Source: Pseudomonas sp. FP198
GTDB lineage: Bacteria; Pseudomonadota; Gammaproteobacteria; Pseudomonadales; Pseudomonadaceae
Assembly (NCBI RefSeq): GCF_030687895.1
Contig: NZ_CP117452.1
Span: forward strand, 372,001 to 436,000
Length of the DNA: 64,000 nucleotides
Direction: 5' to 3'
This document shows positions 8,741-17,822 of the stretch, one piece after another. Made by a program: the position numbers and the translations under genes. Positions within the stretch are counted from its first letter, which is position 1, and each line of letters opens with the position of its first letter. The notes beneath the pieces are model-generated. The model ran no database searches and was not told the origin of the DNA. It worked only from the letters and a program-made list of their open reading frames with translations.

Positions 8741-9940
8741 TCAGCTCAGAAATTTTTGCAGCAGGTCGTTGAGAAACAGCTGTCCGCGCTCGGTCGCCGC
8801 CAGACGTGACGGTTCGACCTGCAACAACCCGCTTTGTTCGGCTTCGCGCCGGCCTTCGGCCAGGCTTTCCAGGGCCAGCCCGGTGCGCTGCGGATACAGC
8901 TGCGACGGTACGCCTTCGGTGAGGCGCAGTGCATTCATCAGGAACTCGAAAGGCAGCTCTTCGTTGGCGAGGCTCTTTTCCCCGGCCAGGAAGCGCTTGG
9001 CCGGGTTGAGGTAATCCTTCGGCAAGCGGGTCTTCCAGGTGCGTACGATGCGCCCGTCCGGATGGCTGAGCTTGCCGTGGGCGCCGGCACCGATACCGAT
9101 GAAGTCGCCGAAGCTCCAATAATTGAGATTATGTCGCGCCGCCCGTCCGGGCAGGGCATAGGCCGAGACTTCGTACTGGGCGTAGCCATGCTCGGCGAGC
9201 AGCGCTTGCCCGGCTTCCTGGATGTCCCACAGCGTATCGTCTTCCGGCAAGGTCGGCGGCTGGTTCCAGAACACCGTGTTCGGCTCCAGCGTCAGTTGGT
9301 ACCAGGACAGGTGGGTTGGCTTCAAGGCGATGGCCTGGCGCAGGTCGCTCAACGCGTCGTCGAGAGACTGGTCGGGCAGGCCATGCATCAGGTCCAGGTT
9401 GAAGTTGTCGAAGCCGGCCTGGCGAGCCATGCCGGCGGCGCGCACCGCCTCGTCACCGTTATGGATCCGCCCCAGGGCTTCAAGCTTGGCCTGTTGAAAG
9501 CTCTGGATACCGATGGACAGGCGATTGATACCCAACGCCCGGTAGGCGATGAATTTTTCCTGCTCGAACGTGCCGGGGTTGGCTTCCAGGGTGATCTCGA
9601 TGTCGTGGGCGAACGCTATCCGCGCCTCGACACCCTTGAGCAATCGGCCCAGGGCCCGGGCGCTGAACAAGCTCGGGGTACCGCCACCAAAAAAAACCGA
9701 GCTCAACGGCCGACCATGAACTGCGTGCAGATCTTGGTCGAGGTCGGCCAGCAGAGCGTCGACATACTCCTCTTCCGGCAACTGCGGGCTGGCGGTGTGG
9801 GAGTTGAAATCGCAATACGGGCATTTGCGCACGCACCACGGGATGTGGATATACAGCGCCAGGGGCGGCAGTTCCGGTAGCGGTGCCCGGGGCGTCTGTA
9901 CACCGCCATGAATCAGCGGTGCGGGAGCGTCGTCGATCAT
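8741..9940 (-). CDS. hemW: HemW, radical SAM heme chaperone (coproporphyrinogen-oxidase-like)
   Basis: A 399-residue radical SAM protein. The cluster motif is C36-x3-C40-x2-C43 in [14 protein letters not shown]; lack of the extra N-terminal Cys of HemN (CxxxCxxCxC) argues for HemW, a heme-binding chaperone, rather than the oxygen-independent coproporphyrinogen oxidase. The GGGTPS SAM-binding segment follows, and a HemN_C-type domain is at the end. It has an N-terminal extension of about 25 residues before the barrel. ATGA overlap with rdgB upstream. Confidence 0.93.
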   Translation of the reverse strand: MIDDAPAPLIHGGVQTPRAPLPELPPLALYIHIPWCVRKCPYCDFNSHTASPQLPEEEYVDALLADLDQDLHAVHGRPLSSVFFGGGTPSLFSARALGRLLKGVEARIAFAHDIEITLEANPGTFEQEKFIAYRALGINRLSIGIQSFQQAKLEALGRIHNGDEAVRAAGMARQAGFDNFNLDLMHGLPDQSLDDALSDLRQAIALKPTHLSWYQLTLEPNTVFWNQPPTLPEDDTLWDIQEAGQALLAEHGYAQYEVSAYALPGRAARHNLNYWSFGDFIGIGAGAHGKLSHPDGRIVRTWKTRLPKDYLNPAKRFLAGEKSLANEELPFEFLMNALRLTEGVPSQLYPQRTGLALESLAEGRREAEQSGLLQVEPSRLAATERGQLFLNDLLQKFLS

Positions 9941-10533
9941 TGCAGGCCCAGGCGTTGACGCAGCAGGGCCATGGCGCGGGCGCGGTGACTCAGTTGATTT
10001 TTCTCGACCGGCCCCAGCGCGGCGCTGGAGCAGTTGCGCTCGGGCACCCAGAATAATGGGTCATAGCCAAAGCCGTGCTCGCCGCTGGCCTCGGTGAGGA
10101 TGCGCCCGTGCCACAAGCCTTCGCAGAGGATCGGCAACGGGTCGTCGGCGTGGCGCACCAGGGCCAGCACACAGACGAACTGTGCGCCGCGTTCGGCCTC
10201 GGGCACGTCCTTGAGGGCTTCAAGCAGCTTGGCGTTGTTTGCCGCATCACCTTTGCCATCGGCGTAACGGGCCGAGTAGATGCCCGGCGCGCCGCCGAGG
10301 AAATCAACCGCCAGACCGGAGTCATCGGCCAGCGCCGGCAGCCCGGAAATGCGCGCGGCATTGCGGGCCTTGAGGATGGCATTCTCGACGAACGACAGGC
10401 CGGTTTCTTCCGGCTCGACCTGGCTGAATTCACCGATCGAGCGCAGTTGCACCGACCCGCCGAGCATGGCCTGGAGTTCCTTGAGTTTGCCGGCGTTGTG
10501 GCTGGCCAGCACGAGTTGGGTGAGGTTCATCAT
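9937..10533 (-). CDS. rdgB: RdgB/HAM1, XTP/dITP pyrophosphatase
   Basis: A 198-residue house-cleaning nucleotidase that hydrolyses dITP/XTP to monophosphates. Motifs are [12 protein letters not shown] (9-20), ADDSGL, and the GIYSARYA segment, with SHRARAMA near the C terminus. Two adjacent ATG codons are possible; the upstream one (10531-10533) overlaps the preceding stop in an ATGA junction and is preferred. It is coupled to hemW downstream in the same manner. Confidence 0.95.
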   Translation of the reverse strand: MMNLTQLVLASHNAGKLKELQAMLGGSVQLRSIGEFSQVEPEETGLSFVENAILKARNAARISGLPALADDSGLAVDFLGGAPGIYSARYADGKGDAANNAKLLEALKDVPEAERGAQFVCVLALVRHADDPLPILCEGLWHGRILTEASGEHGFGYDPLFWVPERNCSSAALGPVEKNQLSHRARAMALLRQRLGLQ

Positions 10534-10964
10534 TGGCCCGGGAACAGTTCCTGGTTGAAGTTGATGGTGTTGATCTTGTCGCCGGTCTGCACCTTGATCT
10601 CGAAAGTCCGGGTTTCCTGCTGGTCCACCGGGTACTGGGCGATGTAATAGATCGCGCCTGGTTCGGTAACCTGGCGGAAGGTGAGGGTGACGGTCTTGCT
10701 GGTCAGGTCCTTCACCGTGCCGCTGACCTGGGCGATCAGTGGCTTGCCACCCTTGAGCACCGAGACATTGATCACGCCCTGGTTCTTGCTGCGGATCAGC
10801 TCGGCGGCCTTGGCTATGTCGGGTGTCAGGAAGGTGGAATTGAACGTGTTGTAGTGCACGGTCACGTCACCGAACACTTCCTTGCGCTCGGCCTTGATGA
10901 CGTCGGCAGCCATGGCGCCCACGCTCAGGCAGGTGGTGATTAAGAACAACGCTAGACGTTTCAT
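10530..10964 (-). CDS. DUF4426 exported protein
   Basis: A 144-residue protein with a cleavable signal peptide ([19 protein letters not shown], predicted cut before ADVIK), then a mostly beta-type domain. The start follows CAGGAG at 10971-10976; the frame is open ten codons further upstream without a site. Family function is not established. Its location between metW and rdgB is conserved in Pseudomonas, but no mechanistic link is visible. Confidence 0.88.
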   Translation of the reverse strand: MKRLALFLITTCLSVGAMAADVIKAERKEVFGDVTVHYNTFNSTFLTPDIAKAAELIRSKNQGVINVSVLKGGKPLIAQVSGTVKDLTSKTVTLTFRQVTEPGAIYYIAQYPVDQQETRTFEIKVQTGDKINTINFNQELFPGQ

Positions 10965-10990
10965 GTCGTGCTCCTGAAAAAGGCCGGTGC

Positions 10991-11611
10991 TCACACCGCG
11001 ACCTTGTGGTCGGCGAGGCCCGGGCTGCTGACCCGATAGATGCCTATTTCACCTAACAGATTAGGCCATAGCTTGCTGGCCCACCCGTGGCGGTGCTGCT
11101 GGTCCACCGCCAGGCGATCGATGACCTTGGCCTTGCGTTCGCGGCACAGTTCTTCGAAATCCTCGAAGGTGCAGAAATGGATGTTCGGCGTGTTGTACCA
11201 GGTGTACGGCAGGAACTCCGAGACCGGCATCCGCCCCTTGCTCGCCAGGTACCAGCGGCAGCGCCAATGGCCGAAATTGGGGAAGGTGATGATGCACTGG
11301 CGGCCGACCCGGAGCATTTCGTCGAGGATCTTGTCCGGGTAATGCACGGCTTGCAGGGCCTGGGTCATGACCACGATGTCGAAGCTGTTGCTGGCGAAGT
11401 TGCCCAGGCCCTTGTCCAGGTCCTGCTCGATGACATTGATGCCCTTGGCCACGCACTCGGCGATGTTGTCCGGGTCGTTTTCCAGGCCGTAGCCGGTGAC
11501 TTGCTTGTTGTCGCGCAGCCAGGTCAGCAGTTCGCCGTTGCCGCAGCCCAGGTCGAGCACGCGGCTGCCGGCGGGGATCCATTCCTGGATGATGTCCAGA
11601 TCGGCTCTCAT
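10991..11611 (-). CDS. metW: MetW, methionine biosynthesis methyltransferase-like partner of MetX
   Basis: A 206-residue protein with a class I SAM fold: the glycine loop VLDLGCGNGE is at 18-27, followed by GLENDPDNI. In the Pseudomonas/Leptospira-type pathway MetW is needed together with MetX for methionine prototrophy; its exact reaction is not settled. It starts seven bases after the metX stop, so metXW form an operon. Confidence 0.93.
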   Translation of the reverse strand: MRADLDIIQEWIPAGSRVLDLGCGNGELLTWLRDNKQVTGYGLENDPDNIAECVAKGINVIEQDLDKGLGNFASNSFDIVVMTQALQAVHYPDKILDEMLRVGRQCIITFPNFGHWRCRWYLASKGRMPVSEFLPYTWYNTPNIHFCTFEDFEELCRERKAKVIDRLAVDQQHRHGWASKLWPNLLGEIGIYRVSSPGLADHKVAV

Positions 11612-11618
11612 GGCGTCC

Positions 11619-12758
11619 TCACAGCGTAATACGGTTCATGTAGTTGCCGAACGCCTGCAGGTAGCGCGGGATCGGAATCAGAAAGGCGTCGTGGCCCTGG
11701 GGCGCGTCGATTTCCAGGTAGCAGACGTCCTTGCGCGCGGCCATCAGCGCGTCCACCAGTTCCCGGGAGCGGGCCGGGGAGAAACGCCAGTCGGTGGTGA
11801 ACGACATCACGCAGAACCTGGCGGTGGCGTTGGCGAAGGTTTTCGCCAGGTTATCGTCGAAGTTCGCCGCCGGATCGAAGTAATCCAGCGCCTTGGTCAT
11901 CAGCAGGTAGGTGTTGGCGTCGAAGCGCCCGGAGAATTCCTCGCCCTGGTAGCGCAGGTAGCTTTCCACCTGGAACTCGACGCTGTGGAAGTCGTAGTTG
12001 AGCTTCTCGCTCTTGAGCCCACGGCCGAATTTCTCGCCCATGGAATCGTCGGACAGGTAGGTGATGTGTCCGACCATCCGCGCCAGCATCAGCCCGCGCT
12101 TGGGAATCACGCCGTGCTCCTGGAACGAGCCGCCGTGGAATTCGGGGTCGGTAAGGATCGCCTGGCGCGCCACTTCGTTGAACGCGATGTTCTGCGCCGA
12201 CAGCTTGGGCGCCGAGGCGATCGCCAGGCAGTGGCGCACGCGGTCCGGGTAGGTGATGGTCCATTGCAGCGCCTGCATGCCGCCGAGGCTGCCGCCGATC
12301 ACTGCCGCCCATTGGCCAATACCGAGGCGGTCGGCCAGGCGCGCCTGGCTGTGGACCCAGTCTTCCACGGTCAGCACCGGGAAATCGGCGCCGAACGGCT
12401 TGCCGGTGTCCGGGTTGATGCTGCTGGGACCGGTGGAGCCGTTGCAACCACCGAGGTTGTTAAGGCTGACCACGAAAAACCGGTTGGTGTCGATGGGCTT
12501 GCCGGGGCCGATGCAACTGTCCCACCAGCCTGGCTTGCGGTCGTCGACGCTGTGGTAGCCGGCGGCGTGGTGGTGCCCCGACAGGGCGTGGCAGATCAGC
12601 ACGGCATTGCTCGCCGTGGCATTGAGGGTACCGTAGGTTTCGTAGATCAGGTCATAGGCTGGCAACGAACGACCGCAGGCCAGGGCCAGGGGCTCGCTGA
12701 AATGCGCCATTTGCGGCGTCACCAGACCAACGGAATCGGGGGGAAAGGCAGCTGGCAT
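11619..12758 (-). CDS. metX: MetX, homoserine O-acyltransferase
   Basis: A 379-residue alpha/beta hydrolase-fold enzyme of the first committed methionine step. Catalytic triad by sequence: S157 in GGSLGG (155-160), D323 in TTDW, H356 in APQGHDAF. An oxyanion [12 protein letters not shown] segment is near 57. Pseudomonas MetX proteins are reported to use succinyl-CoA in spite of their MetX family membership, so succinylation is the likelier activity, but specificity was not derived here. Upstream lies a REP element, then yggT. Confidence 0.95.
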   Translation of the reverse strand: MPAAFPPDSVGLVTPQMAHFSEPLALACGRSLPAYDLIYETYGTLNATASNAVLICHALSGHHHAAGYHSVDDRKPGWWDSCIGPGKPIDTNRFFVVSLNNLGGCNGSTGPSSINPDTGKPFGADFPVLTVEDWVHSQARLADRLGIGQWAAVIGGSLGGMQALQWTITYPDRVRHCLAIASAPKLSAQNIAFNEVARQAILTDPEFHGGSFQEHGVIPKRGLMLARMVGHITYLSDDSMGEKFGRGLKSEKLNYDFHSVEFQVESYLRYQGEEFSGRFDANTYLLMTKALDYFDPAANFDDNLAKTFANATARFCVMSFTTDWRFSPARSRELVDALMAARKDVCYLEIDAPQGHDAFLIPIPRYLQAFGNYMNRITL

Positions 12759-12862
12759 CGACCCTGCTCTCGTTGAAATGAGGCGTAAGTCTAAAGACCG
12801 CTGGGGTTAGCGGCAAGCAAAGGGCGCAAGCGGGGAATCCAACGGTTGCGAGGGTATTTATT

Positions 12863-12994
12863 TGTGGCGAGGGGATTTATCCCCGTTGGGCTGCGAAGCA
12901 GCCCTGAAACCTGAGTATGCGGAGTATCAGGCTGACCGAGTTGTCTGCTTTGGGGCCGCTTCGCGGCCCAGCGGGGATAAATCCCCTCGCCACA
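12863..12994. repeat. REP pair, family B (GTGGCGAGGGGATTTATCCCCG)
   Basis: Inverted pair with outer arms TGTGGCGAGGGGATTTATCC / reverse complement and inner arms GGGCTGCGAAGCAGCCC and GGGCCGCTTCGCGGCCC. Fills most of the 270-base metX-yggT space. Confidence 0.9.
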
Positions 12995-13030
12995 GACAGG
13001 TCCTTTGCCACAGGGATCAGGTTGCCTGGA

Positions 13031-13621
13031 TCAAATAAGCACCCGCAAGATCTCCGGCATCATGGTCATCGCCGCCAGGTTGTTGATCACCAGCATGTCG
13101 ATCAGCTTGATCACCATGAACGCCAGGATCGGCGAGATATCCAGGCCGCCGAGGTTCGGCACGATGCGGCGGAACGGCGCCAGGGCTGGCTCGCAGATCT
13201 GGTTCACCAGTTCGGCGCCCGGATTGTGGCTGGCCGGCGCGACCCAGGACAGGATCACACTGATGATCATGGCAAAGAAGAAGATGTTCAAAAACAGCGC
13301 GGCGACGCCAATGAGCGACCAGATCAGCAGTTGCAGCGGGTTGCCGGTGGTACCGTAGGTCAGCAGCAGAGTCAGGGCCATCAGCGCCAGTTGCACGAGA
13401 ATCGCCAGCACCAGCGACGACATGTCCAGGCCGAACAGGCTCGGGATGATCCGGCGCAGGGGCTTGAGCAGCGGTTGGGTCGCCTTGACGACGAACTGGC
13501 ACAGCGGGTTGTAGAAGTTGGCGCGCACCAGTTGCAGCACGAAGCGCATCAGCACGATCAGCAGGTACAGGCTGCCGAGGGTTTGCAGGACGTAGACCGC
13601 TGCAGTGTTCAATCCAATCAT
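13031..13621 (-). CDS. yggT: YggT-family double-repeat membrane protein
   Basis: A 196-residue protein with two YGGT repeats. Each repeat has two hydrophobic segments and a loop of the pattern NPLCQFVVKATQPLLKPLRR in the first half and NQICEPALAPFRRIVPNLGG in the second. The family is linked to osmotic tolerance and membrane organisation in other bacteria. GGAG precedes the ATG closely. It lies ten bases after proC, a conserved yggS-proC-yggT arrangement. Confidence 0.93.
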   Translation of the reverse strand: MIGLNTAAVYVLQTLGSLYLLIVLMRFVLQLVRANFYNPLCQFVVKATQPLLKPLRRIIPSLFGLDMSSLVLAILVQLALMALTLLLTYGTTGNPLQLLIWSLIGVAALFLNIFFFAMIISVILSWVAPASHNPGAELVNQICEPALAPFRRIVPNLGGLDISPILAFMVIKLIDMLVINNLAAMTMMPEILRVLI

Positions 13622-13631
13622 GAATGGCTCC

Positions 13632-14450
13632 TTATTGGCCCAGTTGTTCGGCCATTTCGGCCGAGCGGTGCGCGGCGGCGCCGAGTGCTTTTTCCACCAG
13701 GGCTTCGAAGCCCCCGGCCTGGAATGATTTGATGGCCGCTTCGGTGGTGCCGGCCGGCGAGGTCACGCGGCGACGCAATTCCGCTGCATCGACATCGCTG
13801 GACACCGCCATGTGAGCGGCGCCGAGAGCAGTCTGCAAGGTCAGCTGGGCAGCGATCTCGCGGCTCAGACCGAGTTTTTCTCCGGCGGCGGTCATGGCTT
13901 CGATCAGCAGGAAGAAATACGCCGGGCCCGAGCCGGAGACTGCGGTGACCGCGTCCAGTTGCTGCTCGGTGTCCAGCCACAGCGCCAGGCCCACGGCTGA
14001 CAACAGCTCTTCAGCCTGCTGGCGCTGCTCGGCGCTCACCTGTGCGGTGGCGAACAGGCCGCTGACGCCCTGGCGCAACAGCGCCGGGGTGTTGGGCATG
14101 CAGCGCACGATCGGCTGGGCGCCGAGCCAGCTGTTCATGCTGGCGCAGGTAATGCCGGCGGCAATCGACACCACCAACTGATGAGGCTTGAGGTGCGGAC
14201 GAAGTGCCTCGCACACGGACTTCATGGCTTGCGGCTTGACGGCCAGCACGATGACGTCCACACCCTCGATGGCCTGGGCGTTGTCGGCGAAGGTTTCGAC
14301 GCCGTGCTCGGCGCTCACCCGCTTGCGGGTCTCTTCACCCGGATCGCTGGCGCGGATCATGGATGCGTCCAGGCCCTTGGCCCGCAGGCCGCCGATCAGG
14401 CTGGCGGCCATGTTGCCGGCGCCGATGAAGGCAATACGCGTGTTGCTCAT
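13632..14450 (-). CDS. proC: ProC, pyrroline-5-carboxylate reductase
   Basis: A 272-residue NAD(P)H-dependent reductase for the last step of proline synthesis. Rossmann loop IGAGNMA is at 9-15, the CMPNTPALLRQGVSG motif lies mid-protein, and the substrate-binding SGSGPAYFFLLIEAM segment is in the C-terminal half. Length is normal. It is placed between yggS and yggT on the same strand. Confidence 0.97.
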   Translation of the reverse strand: MSNTRIAFIGAGNMAASLIGGLRAKGLDASMIRASDPGEETRKRVSAEHGVETFADNAQAIEGVDVIVLAVKPQAMKSVCEALRPHLKPHQLVVSIAAGITCASMNSWLGAQPIVRCMPNTPALLRQGVSGLFATAQVSAEQRQQAEELLSAVGLALWLDTEQQLDAVTAVSGSGPAYFFLLIEAMTAAGEKLGLSREIAAQLTLQTALGAAHMAVSSDVDAAELRRRVTSPAGTTEAAIKSFQAGGFEALVEKALGAAAHRSAEMAEQLGQ

Positions 14451-14478
14451 GACAGGTCCTTATAAAGAGATGAGTGAG

Positions 14479-15171
14479 TCAGCTGGGCGCTTGGCCGTAG
14501 TCACGCGCCCCAAACAGCGCCGTGCCGATACGTACCCAGGTGGCGCCTTGGGCAATGGCGGATTCAAGGTCATGGCTCATGCCCATGGACAACGTGTCCA
14601 GCGGCAGGTCCAGGCTGGCTTGCAGCTGTTGAACGGTTGCGAAGGCGGCATCCTGTTCGGCGCGATCGTCGGTTGGTTCGGGAATCGCCATCAACCCCCG
14701 CAGCTTGAGGCGCGGCAGCGTGCTGATGGCGTTGGCGAGGGCGGGCAGGTCCGCTGGCGTACAGCCGGACTTGCTGGCTTCACCGCTGACGTTGACCTGG
14801 ATGCAGATGTTCAGCGGCGGCAGGTCGGCCGGGCGCTGCTCGGACAGGCGTTGGGCAATTTTCAGGCGATCCACGGAGTGCACCCAGTCGAAATGTTCGG
14901 CGATAGCGCGCGTCTTGTTCGATTGAATGGGGCCGATGAAGTGCCAGATCAAGGGCAGGTCGGTCAGTTCGGCCTGCTTGCCCAGCGCTTCCTGCAGGTA
15001 GTTCTCGCCGAAATCCCGCAGGCCTGCGGCATGGGCTTCGCGCAGGGCCCGGGCCGGCTTGGTCTTGCTCACCGCCAGCAGCTGGACGCTGTGTCCCGGG
15101 CGCTGGGCGGCCTGCTGCGCGGCATGGATGCGCGATCTAACCTGAGCAATGTTGTCTGCTATGGTGGTCAT
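14479..15171 (-). CDS. yggS: YggS/PLPBP, pyridoxal-phosphate homeostasis protein
   Basis: A 230-residue alanine-racemase-fold PLP-binding protein without known catalysis; it maintains PLP balance and affects amino-acid metabolism. The PLP lysine is K36 in LLAVSKTKP, with FGENYLQEA and the phosphate-binding SMGMSHDLESAIAQG later. The start MTTIADNIAQV is chosen as the normal family N terminus; the frame remains open upstream across pilT antisense. It is divergent from pilT with 55 bases between. Confidence 0.95.
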   Translation of the reverse strand: MTTIADNIAQVRSRIHAAQQAAQRPGHSVQLLAVSKTKPARALREAHAAGLRDFGENYLQEALGKQAELTDLPLIWHFIGPIQSNKTRAIAEHFDWVHSVDRLKIAQRLSEQRPADLPPLNICIQVNVSGEASKSGCTPADLPALANAISTLPRLKLRGLMAIPEPTDDRAEQDAAFATVQQLQASLDLPLDTLSMGMSHDLESAIAQGATWVRIGTALFGARDYGQAPS

Positions 15172-15226
15172 AAAGAGAGGCCAGCGGTCTGAGGTTCGCG
15201 GCATTCTACTGGAATTGAGGAGCGCT

Positions 15227-16261
15227 ATGGATATCACTGAATTGCTGGCGTTCAGCGCCAAACAGGGGGCGTCGGACCTGCACCTGTCCGCCGGGCTGCC
15301 GCCGATGATCCGCGTGGACGGCGATGTACGGCGAATCAACCTGCCGGCGCTGGACCACAAGCAGGTTCATGAGCTGATCTACGACATCATGAACGACCGC
15401 CAACGAGTGGATTACGAAAAGTTTCTGGAAACCGATTTTTCCTTCGATGTACCCGGCGTGGCGCGATTTCGGGTCAATGCCTTCAACCATAATCGGGGCG
15501 CGGGGGCCGTATTCCGGACCATTCCTTCAAAAGTCCTGACCATGGAAGACCTGGGGATGGGCGAGGTGTTTCGCAAGATCACCGAGGCTCCTCGCGGACT
15601 GGTGCTGGTAACCGGGCCGACCGGTTCAGGCAAGTCCACCACCCTGGCGGCCATGATCGATTACCTGAACAGCCACAAGCACCATCACATCCTCACCATC
15701 GAAGACCCCATCGAATTCGTGCATGAACCGCGCAAGTGTCTGATCAACCAGCGTGAGGTGCATCGCGATACCCAGGGTTTCTCCACGGCCCTGCGCTCGG
15801 CCCTGCGGGAGGACCCGGATGTGATCCTAGTGGGGGAAATGCGCGACCTGGAGACCATTCGCCTGGCGCTGACCGCCGCCGAAACCGGGCACCTGGTGTT
15901 CGGCACCCTGCACACCACGTCGGCGGCCAAGACGATTGACCGGGTGGTGGATGTGTTTCCGGGCGACGAGAAGTCGATGGTCCGCTCGATGCTCTCGGAG
16001 TCGCTTCAGGCGGTGATCTCCCAGACGCTGGTCAAGAAGATTGGCGGCGGCCGGATCGCGGCGCACGAGATCATGCTGGGCACTTCGGCGATCCGCAACC
16101 TGATCCGCGAAGACAAGATCGCGCAGATGTATTCATCGATCCAGACCGGCGGCTCGCTGGGGATGCAGACGCTGGACATGTGCCTGAAGGATCTGGTCAG
16201 CAAGGGGCTGATCAGCCGCGAGCATGCGCGGGAGCGGGCGCGTACGCCGGATAATTTTTAG
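15227..16261 (+). CDS. pilT: PilT, type IV pilus retraction ATPase
   Basis: A 344-residue hexameric secretion-type ATPase that depolymerises pili and powers twitching. Walker A GPTGSGKS is at 130-137, an Asp box lies around HILTIEDPIE, Walker B near ALREDPDVILVGEMRD, and the PilT-specific AIRNLIRE motif near the C terminus. AGGAG is directly upstream (15218-15222), which fixes the start; the frame is open to 15149 without one. The second retraction ATPase gene pilU, adjacent to pilT in P. aeruginosa, is not present downstream; a REPIN and an unrelated gene follow. Confidence 0.97.
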   Translation: MDITELLAFSAKQGASDLHLSAGLPPMIRVDGDVRRINLPALDHKQVHELIYDIMNDRQRVDYEKFLETDFSFDVPGVARFRVNAFNHNRGAGAVFRTIPSKVLTMEDLGMGEVFRKITEAPRGLVLVTGPTGSGKSTTLAAMIDYLNSHKHHHILTIEDPIEFVHEPRKCLINQREVHRDTQGFSTALRSALREDPDVILVGEMRDLETIRLALTAAETGHLVFGTLHTTSAAKTIDRVVDVFPGDEKSMVRSMLSESLQAVISQTLVKKIGGGRIAAHEIMLGTSAIRNLIREDKIAQMYSSIQTGGSLGMQTLDMCLKDLVSKGLISREHARERARTPDNF

Positions 16262-16285
16262 AGATGTGGCGCTTTTGCAGGCCTC

Positions 16286-16378
16286 ATCGCGAGCAAGCTC
16301 GCTCCCACACTTGATCTTCAGTGACCACAGAAATTGCGTTCGCCGCAAATCAAATGTGGGAGCGAGCTTGCTCGCGAT
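16286..16378. repeat. REPIN, family A, inverted (inner-facing) pair
   Basis: Arms in the opposite arrangement: ATCGCGAGCAAGCTCGCTCC first and TGTGGGAGCGAGCTTGCTCG second. Lies in the pilT/NlpC convergent gap. Confidence 0.9.
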
Positions 16379-16409
16379 GGGGGCCTCAGCTAGAGCAAAA
16401 AAGGCTGGA

Positions 16410-17021
16410 TCAGCGCTGAACGACCCGCATCGCCCCCGGCTCTTTCGGCAGCACGCGCTTGGCAACCACGTAATGGGTGTTCCAGTACGGCTTGTTCAGG
16501 GTGTCGATGGTCACCGACTTGCCACGGCGTGGGGCGTGGATGAAGCGGTCGTTGCCCAGGTAGATGGCCACGTGGTTGACCCGACGGCTCTTGAGCTTGA
16601 AGAAAATCAGGTCGCCAGGCTTGAGGTCCTTGCGCTCGACTTTCTCGCCATGGCCGGCTGCCATCGCATTGGAGGTGCGCGGCAGGTCGAACGTGGCGTC
16701 GTTGAACGCGTATTTCACCAGACCACTGCAATCGAAACCTTTACTTGGGCTGCTGCCGCCCCAACGGTAAGGTGTGCCGAGTACATTCACGGCGCGGCTC
16801 AGCACATTGCTGGTCGTTTTGGTCGCCATAGGAGGCACCAGCCGACTGTGAGCGTTACTCACACGCTGGACGCTTTGCCTGTTTTTGCTCGATGGAGCAG
16901 AAACGTGGGATTTGGGCGTATAGCCGTTGATGTTCGGAAGACGTTGCTCACGATTGGTGGCGTGGGCGGCCAGTGGCAATAATAGGCAAATGGTCAGCCA
17001 TGTCTTGAAAAATGGACGCAT
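16410..17021 (-). CDS. Exported NlpC/P60 peptidoglycan endopeptidase
   Basis: A 203-residue protein with a signal peptide (residues 1-21, LTICLLLPLAAHA) and a C-terminal NlpC/P60 domain. Catalytic residues by sequence: C98 in FDCSGLVKYAF, H150 in VNHVAIYLG and H162 in RFIHAPRRG. It probably cleaves stem-peptide bonds in the cell wall. Between signal and domain is a basic, Ser-rich linker of about 45 residues without a recognised binding domain. The start MRPFFKTW is chosen for the signal peptide; 18 more in-frame codons lie upstream. Confidence 0.92.
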   Translation of the reverse strand: MRPFFKTWLTICLLLPLAAHATNREQRLPNINGYTPKSHVSAPSSKNRQSVQRVSNAHSRLVPPMATKTTSNVLSRAVNVLGTPYRWGGSSPSKGFDCSGLVKYAFNDATFDLPRTSNAMAAGHGEKVERKDLKPGDLIFFKLKSRRVNHVAIYLGNDRFIHAPRRGKSVTIDTLNKPYWNTHYVVAKRVLPKEPGAMRVVQR

Positions 17022-17270
17022 TAGGCAGGGCTCATAAAGGTTAGCGCGCAACTTTATAACAGCTTTTTTCGGCATTCCGAGGCCGTTTGTCGATCCGGAA
17101 CCCAGCGCAAACCCGGCATAATTGCGACAATTTGACCTGGTTGTCCGACAGAACCCCCGTATTCCGGGCGTTTCCCCGGCGCGAGTCGCTCAGAACCGCT
17201 TGTCGGCGAGACACATAAAAGTCACAAAAGATCCGAACAAATTTTTCTATCGAGGCAAAAGAGGCCATTC

Positions 17271-17699
17271 ATGAACAGCTATCAGCAGGGCGCAATCCGC
17301 GATACCCACAGCAAAGTCATCGGATATCTGCTGTGGATTCTCGGGTTTACCGGCGCTCACCGTTTCTACTATGGCAAGCCGGTCACCGGCACGATCTGGT
17401 TTTTCACCTTGGGACTGCTAGGCATCGGTTGGTTGATCGACCTGTTCCTGATCCCGGCCATGGACCGCGAAGCCGACCTGCGTTTCACCCCGGGACCCAT
17501 CGAATACAGTGTCGCGTGGATTCTGCTGACGTTCCTCGGGGTGCTGGGCGTGCATCGCATGTATCAAGGGAAGTGGCTCAGCGGGATCATCTACCTGCTG
17601 ACTGGCGGGGTGTTTTTCCTTGGGGTGCTGTATGACTTCTGGACGCTGAACGATCAGGTGTCGATTCGTAATGCGCAGAAGCGGGGGGCTTTCCAGTAA
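17271..17699 (+). CDS. TM2-domain membrane protein with two TM2 repeats
   Basis: A 142-residue protein built of two similar halves. The first contains GFTGAHRFYYGKPVTGTIWF with the G-x-H-R-F-Y-x-G pattern of TM2 domains, the second GVLGVHRMYQGKWLSGIIYL; each has a pair of hydrophobic segments. The first half ends in the TM2-like WLIDLFLIP and the second in LYDFWTLNDQ. The role of such stand-alone TM2 proteins is unknown. Upstream, 17022-17270 is a 249-base AT-richer divergent promoter region with no motif I can name. Confidence 0.88.
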   Translation: MNSYQQGAIRDTHSKVIGYLLWILGFTGAHRFYYGKPVTGTIWFFTLGLLGIGWLIDLFLIPAMDREADLRFTPGPIEYSVAWILLTFLGVLGVHRMYQGKWLSGIIYLLTGGVFFLGVLYDFWTLNDQVSIRNAQKRGAFQ

Positions 17700-17714
17700 G
17701 ACCGAGTTGCCTGC

Positions 17715-17805
17715 ATCGCGAGCAGGCTCGCTCCCACATTGGATCGAGGTGTCCACGGATCATGTGTTCACTGAAGATCCCTGTGGGAGCGAGCCTGCTC
17801 GCGAA
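17715..17805. repeat. REPIN, family A, inverted pair
   Basis: ATCGCGAGCAGGCTCGCTCC ... TGTGGGAGCGAGCCTGCTCG with a GGATC...GATCC-containing spacer, between convergent TM2 and pyrC' genes. Confidence 0.9.
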
Positions 17806-17822
17806 AAGGGCGACGCGGTTTG

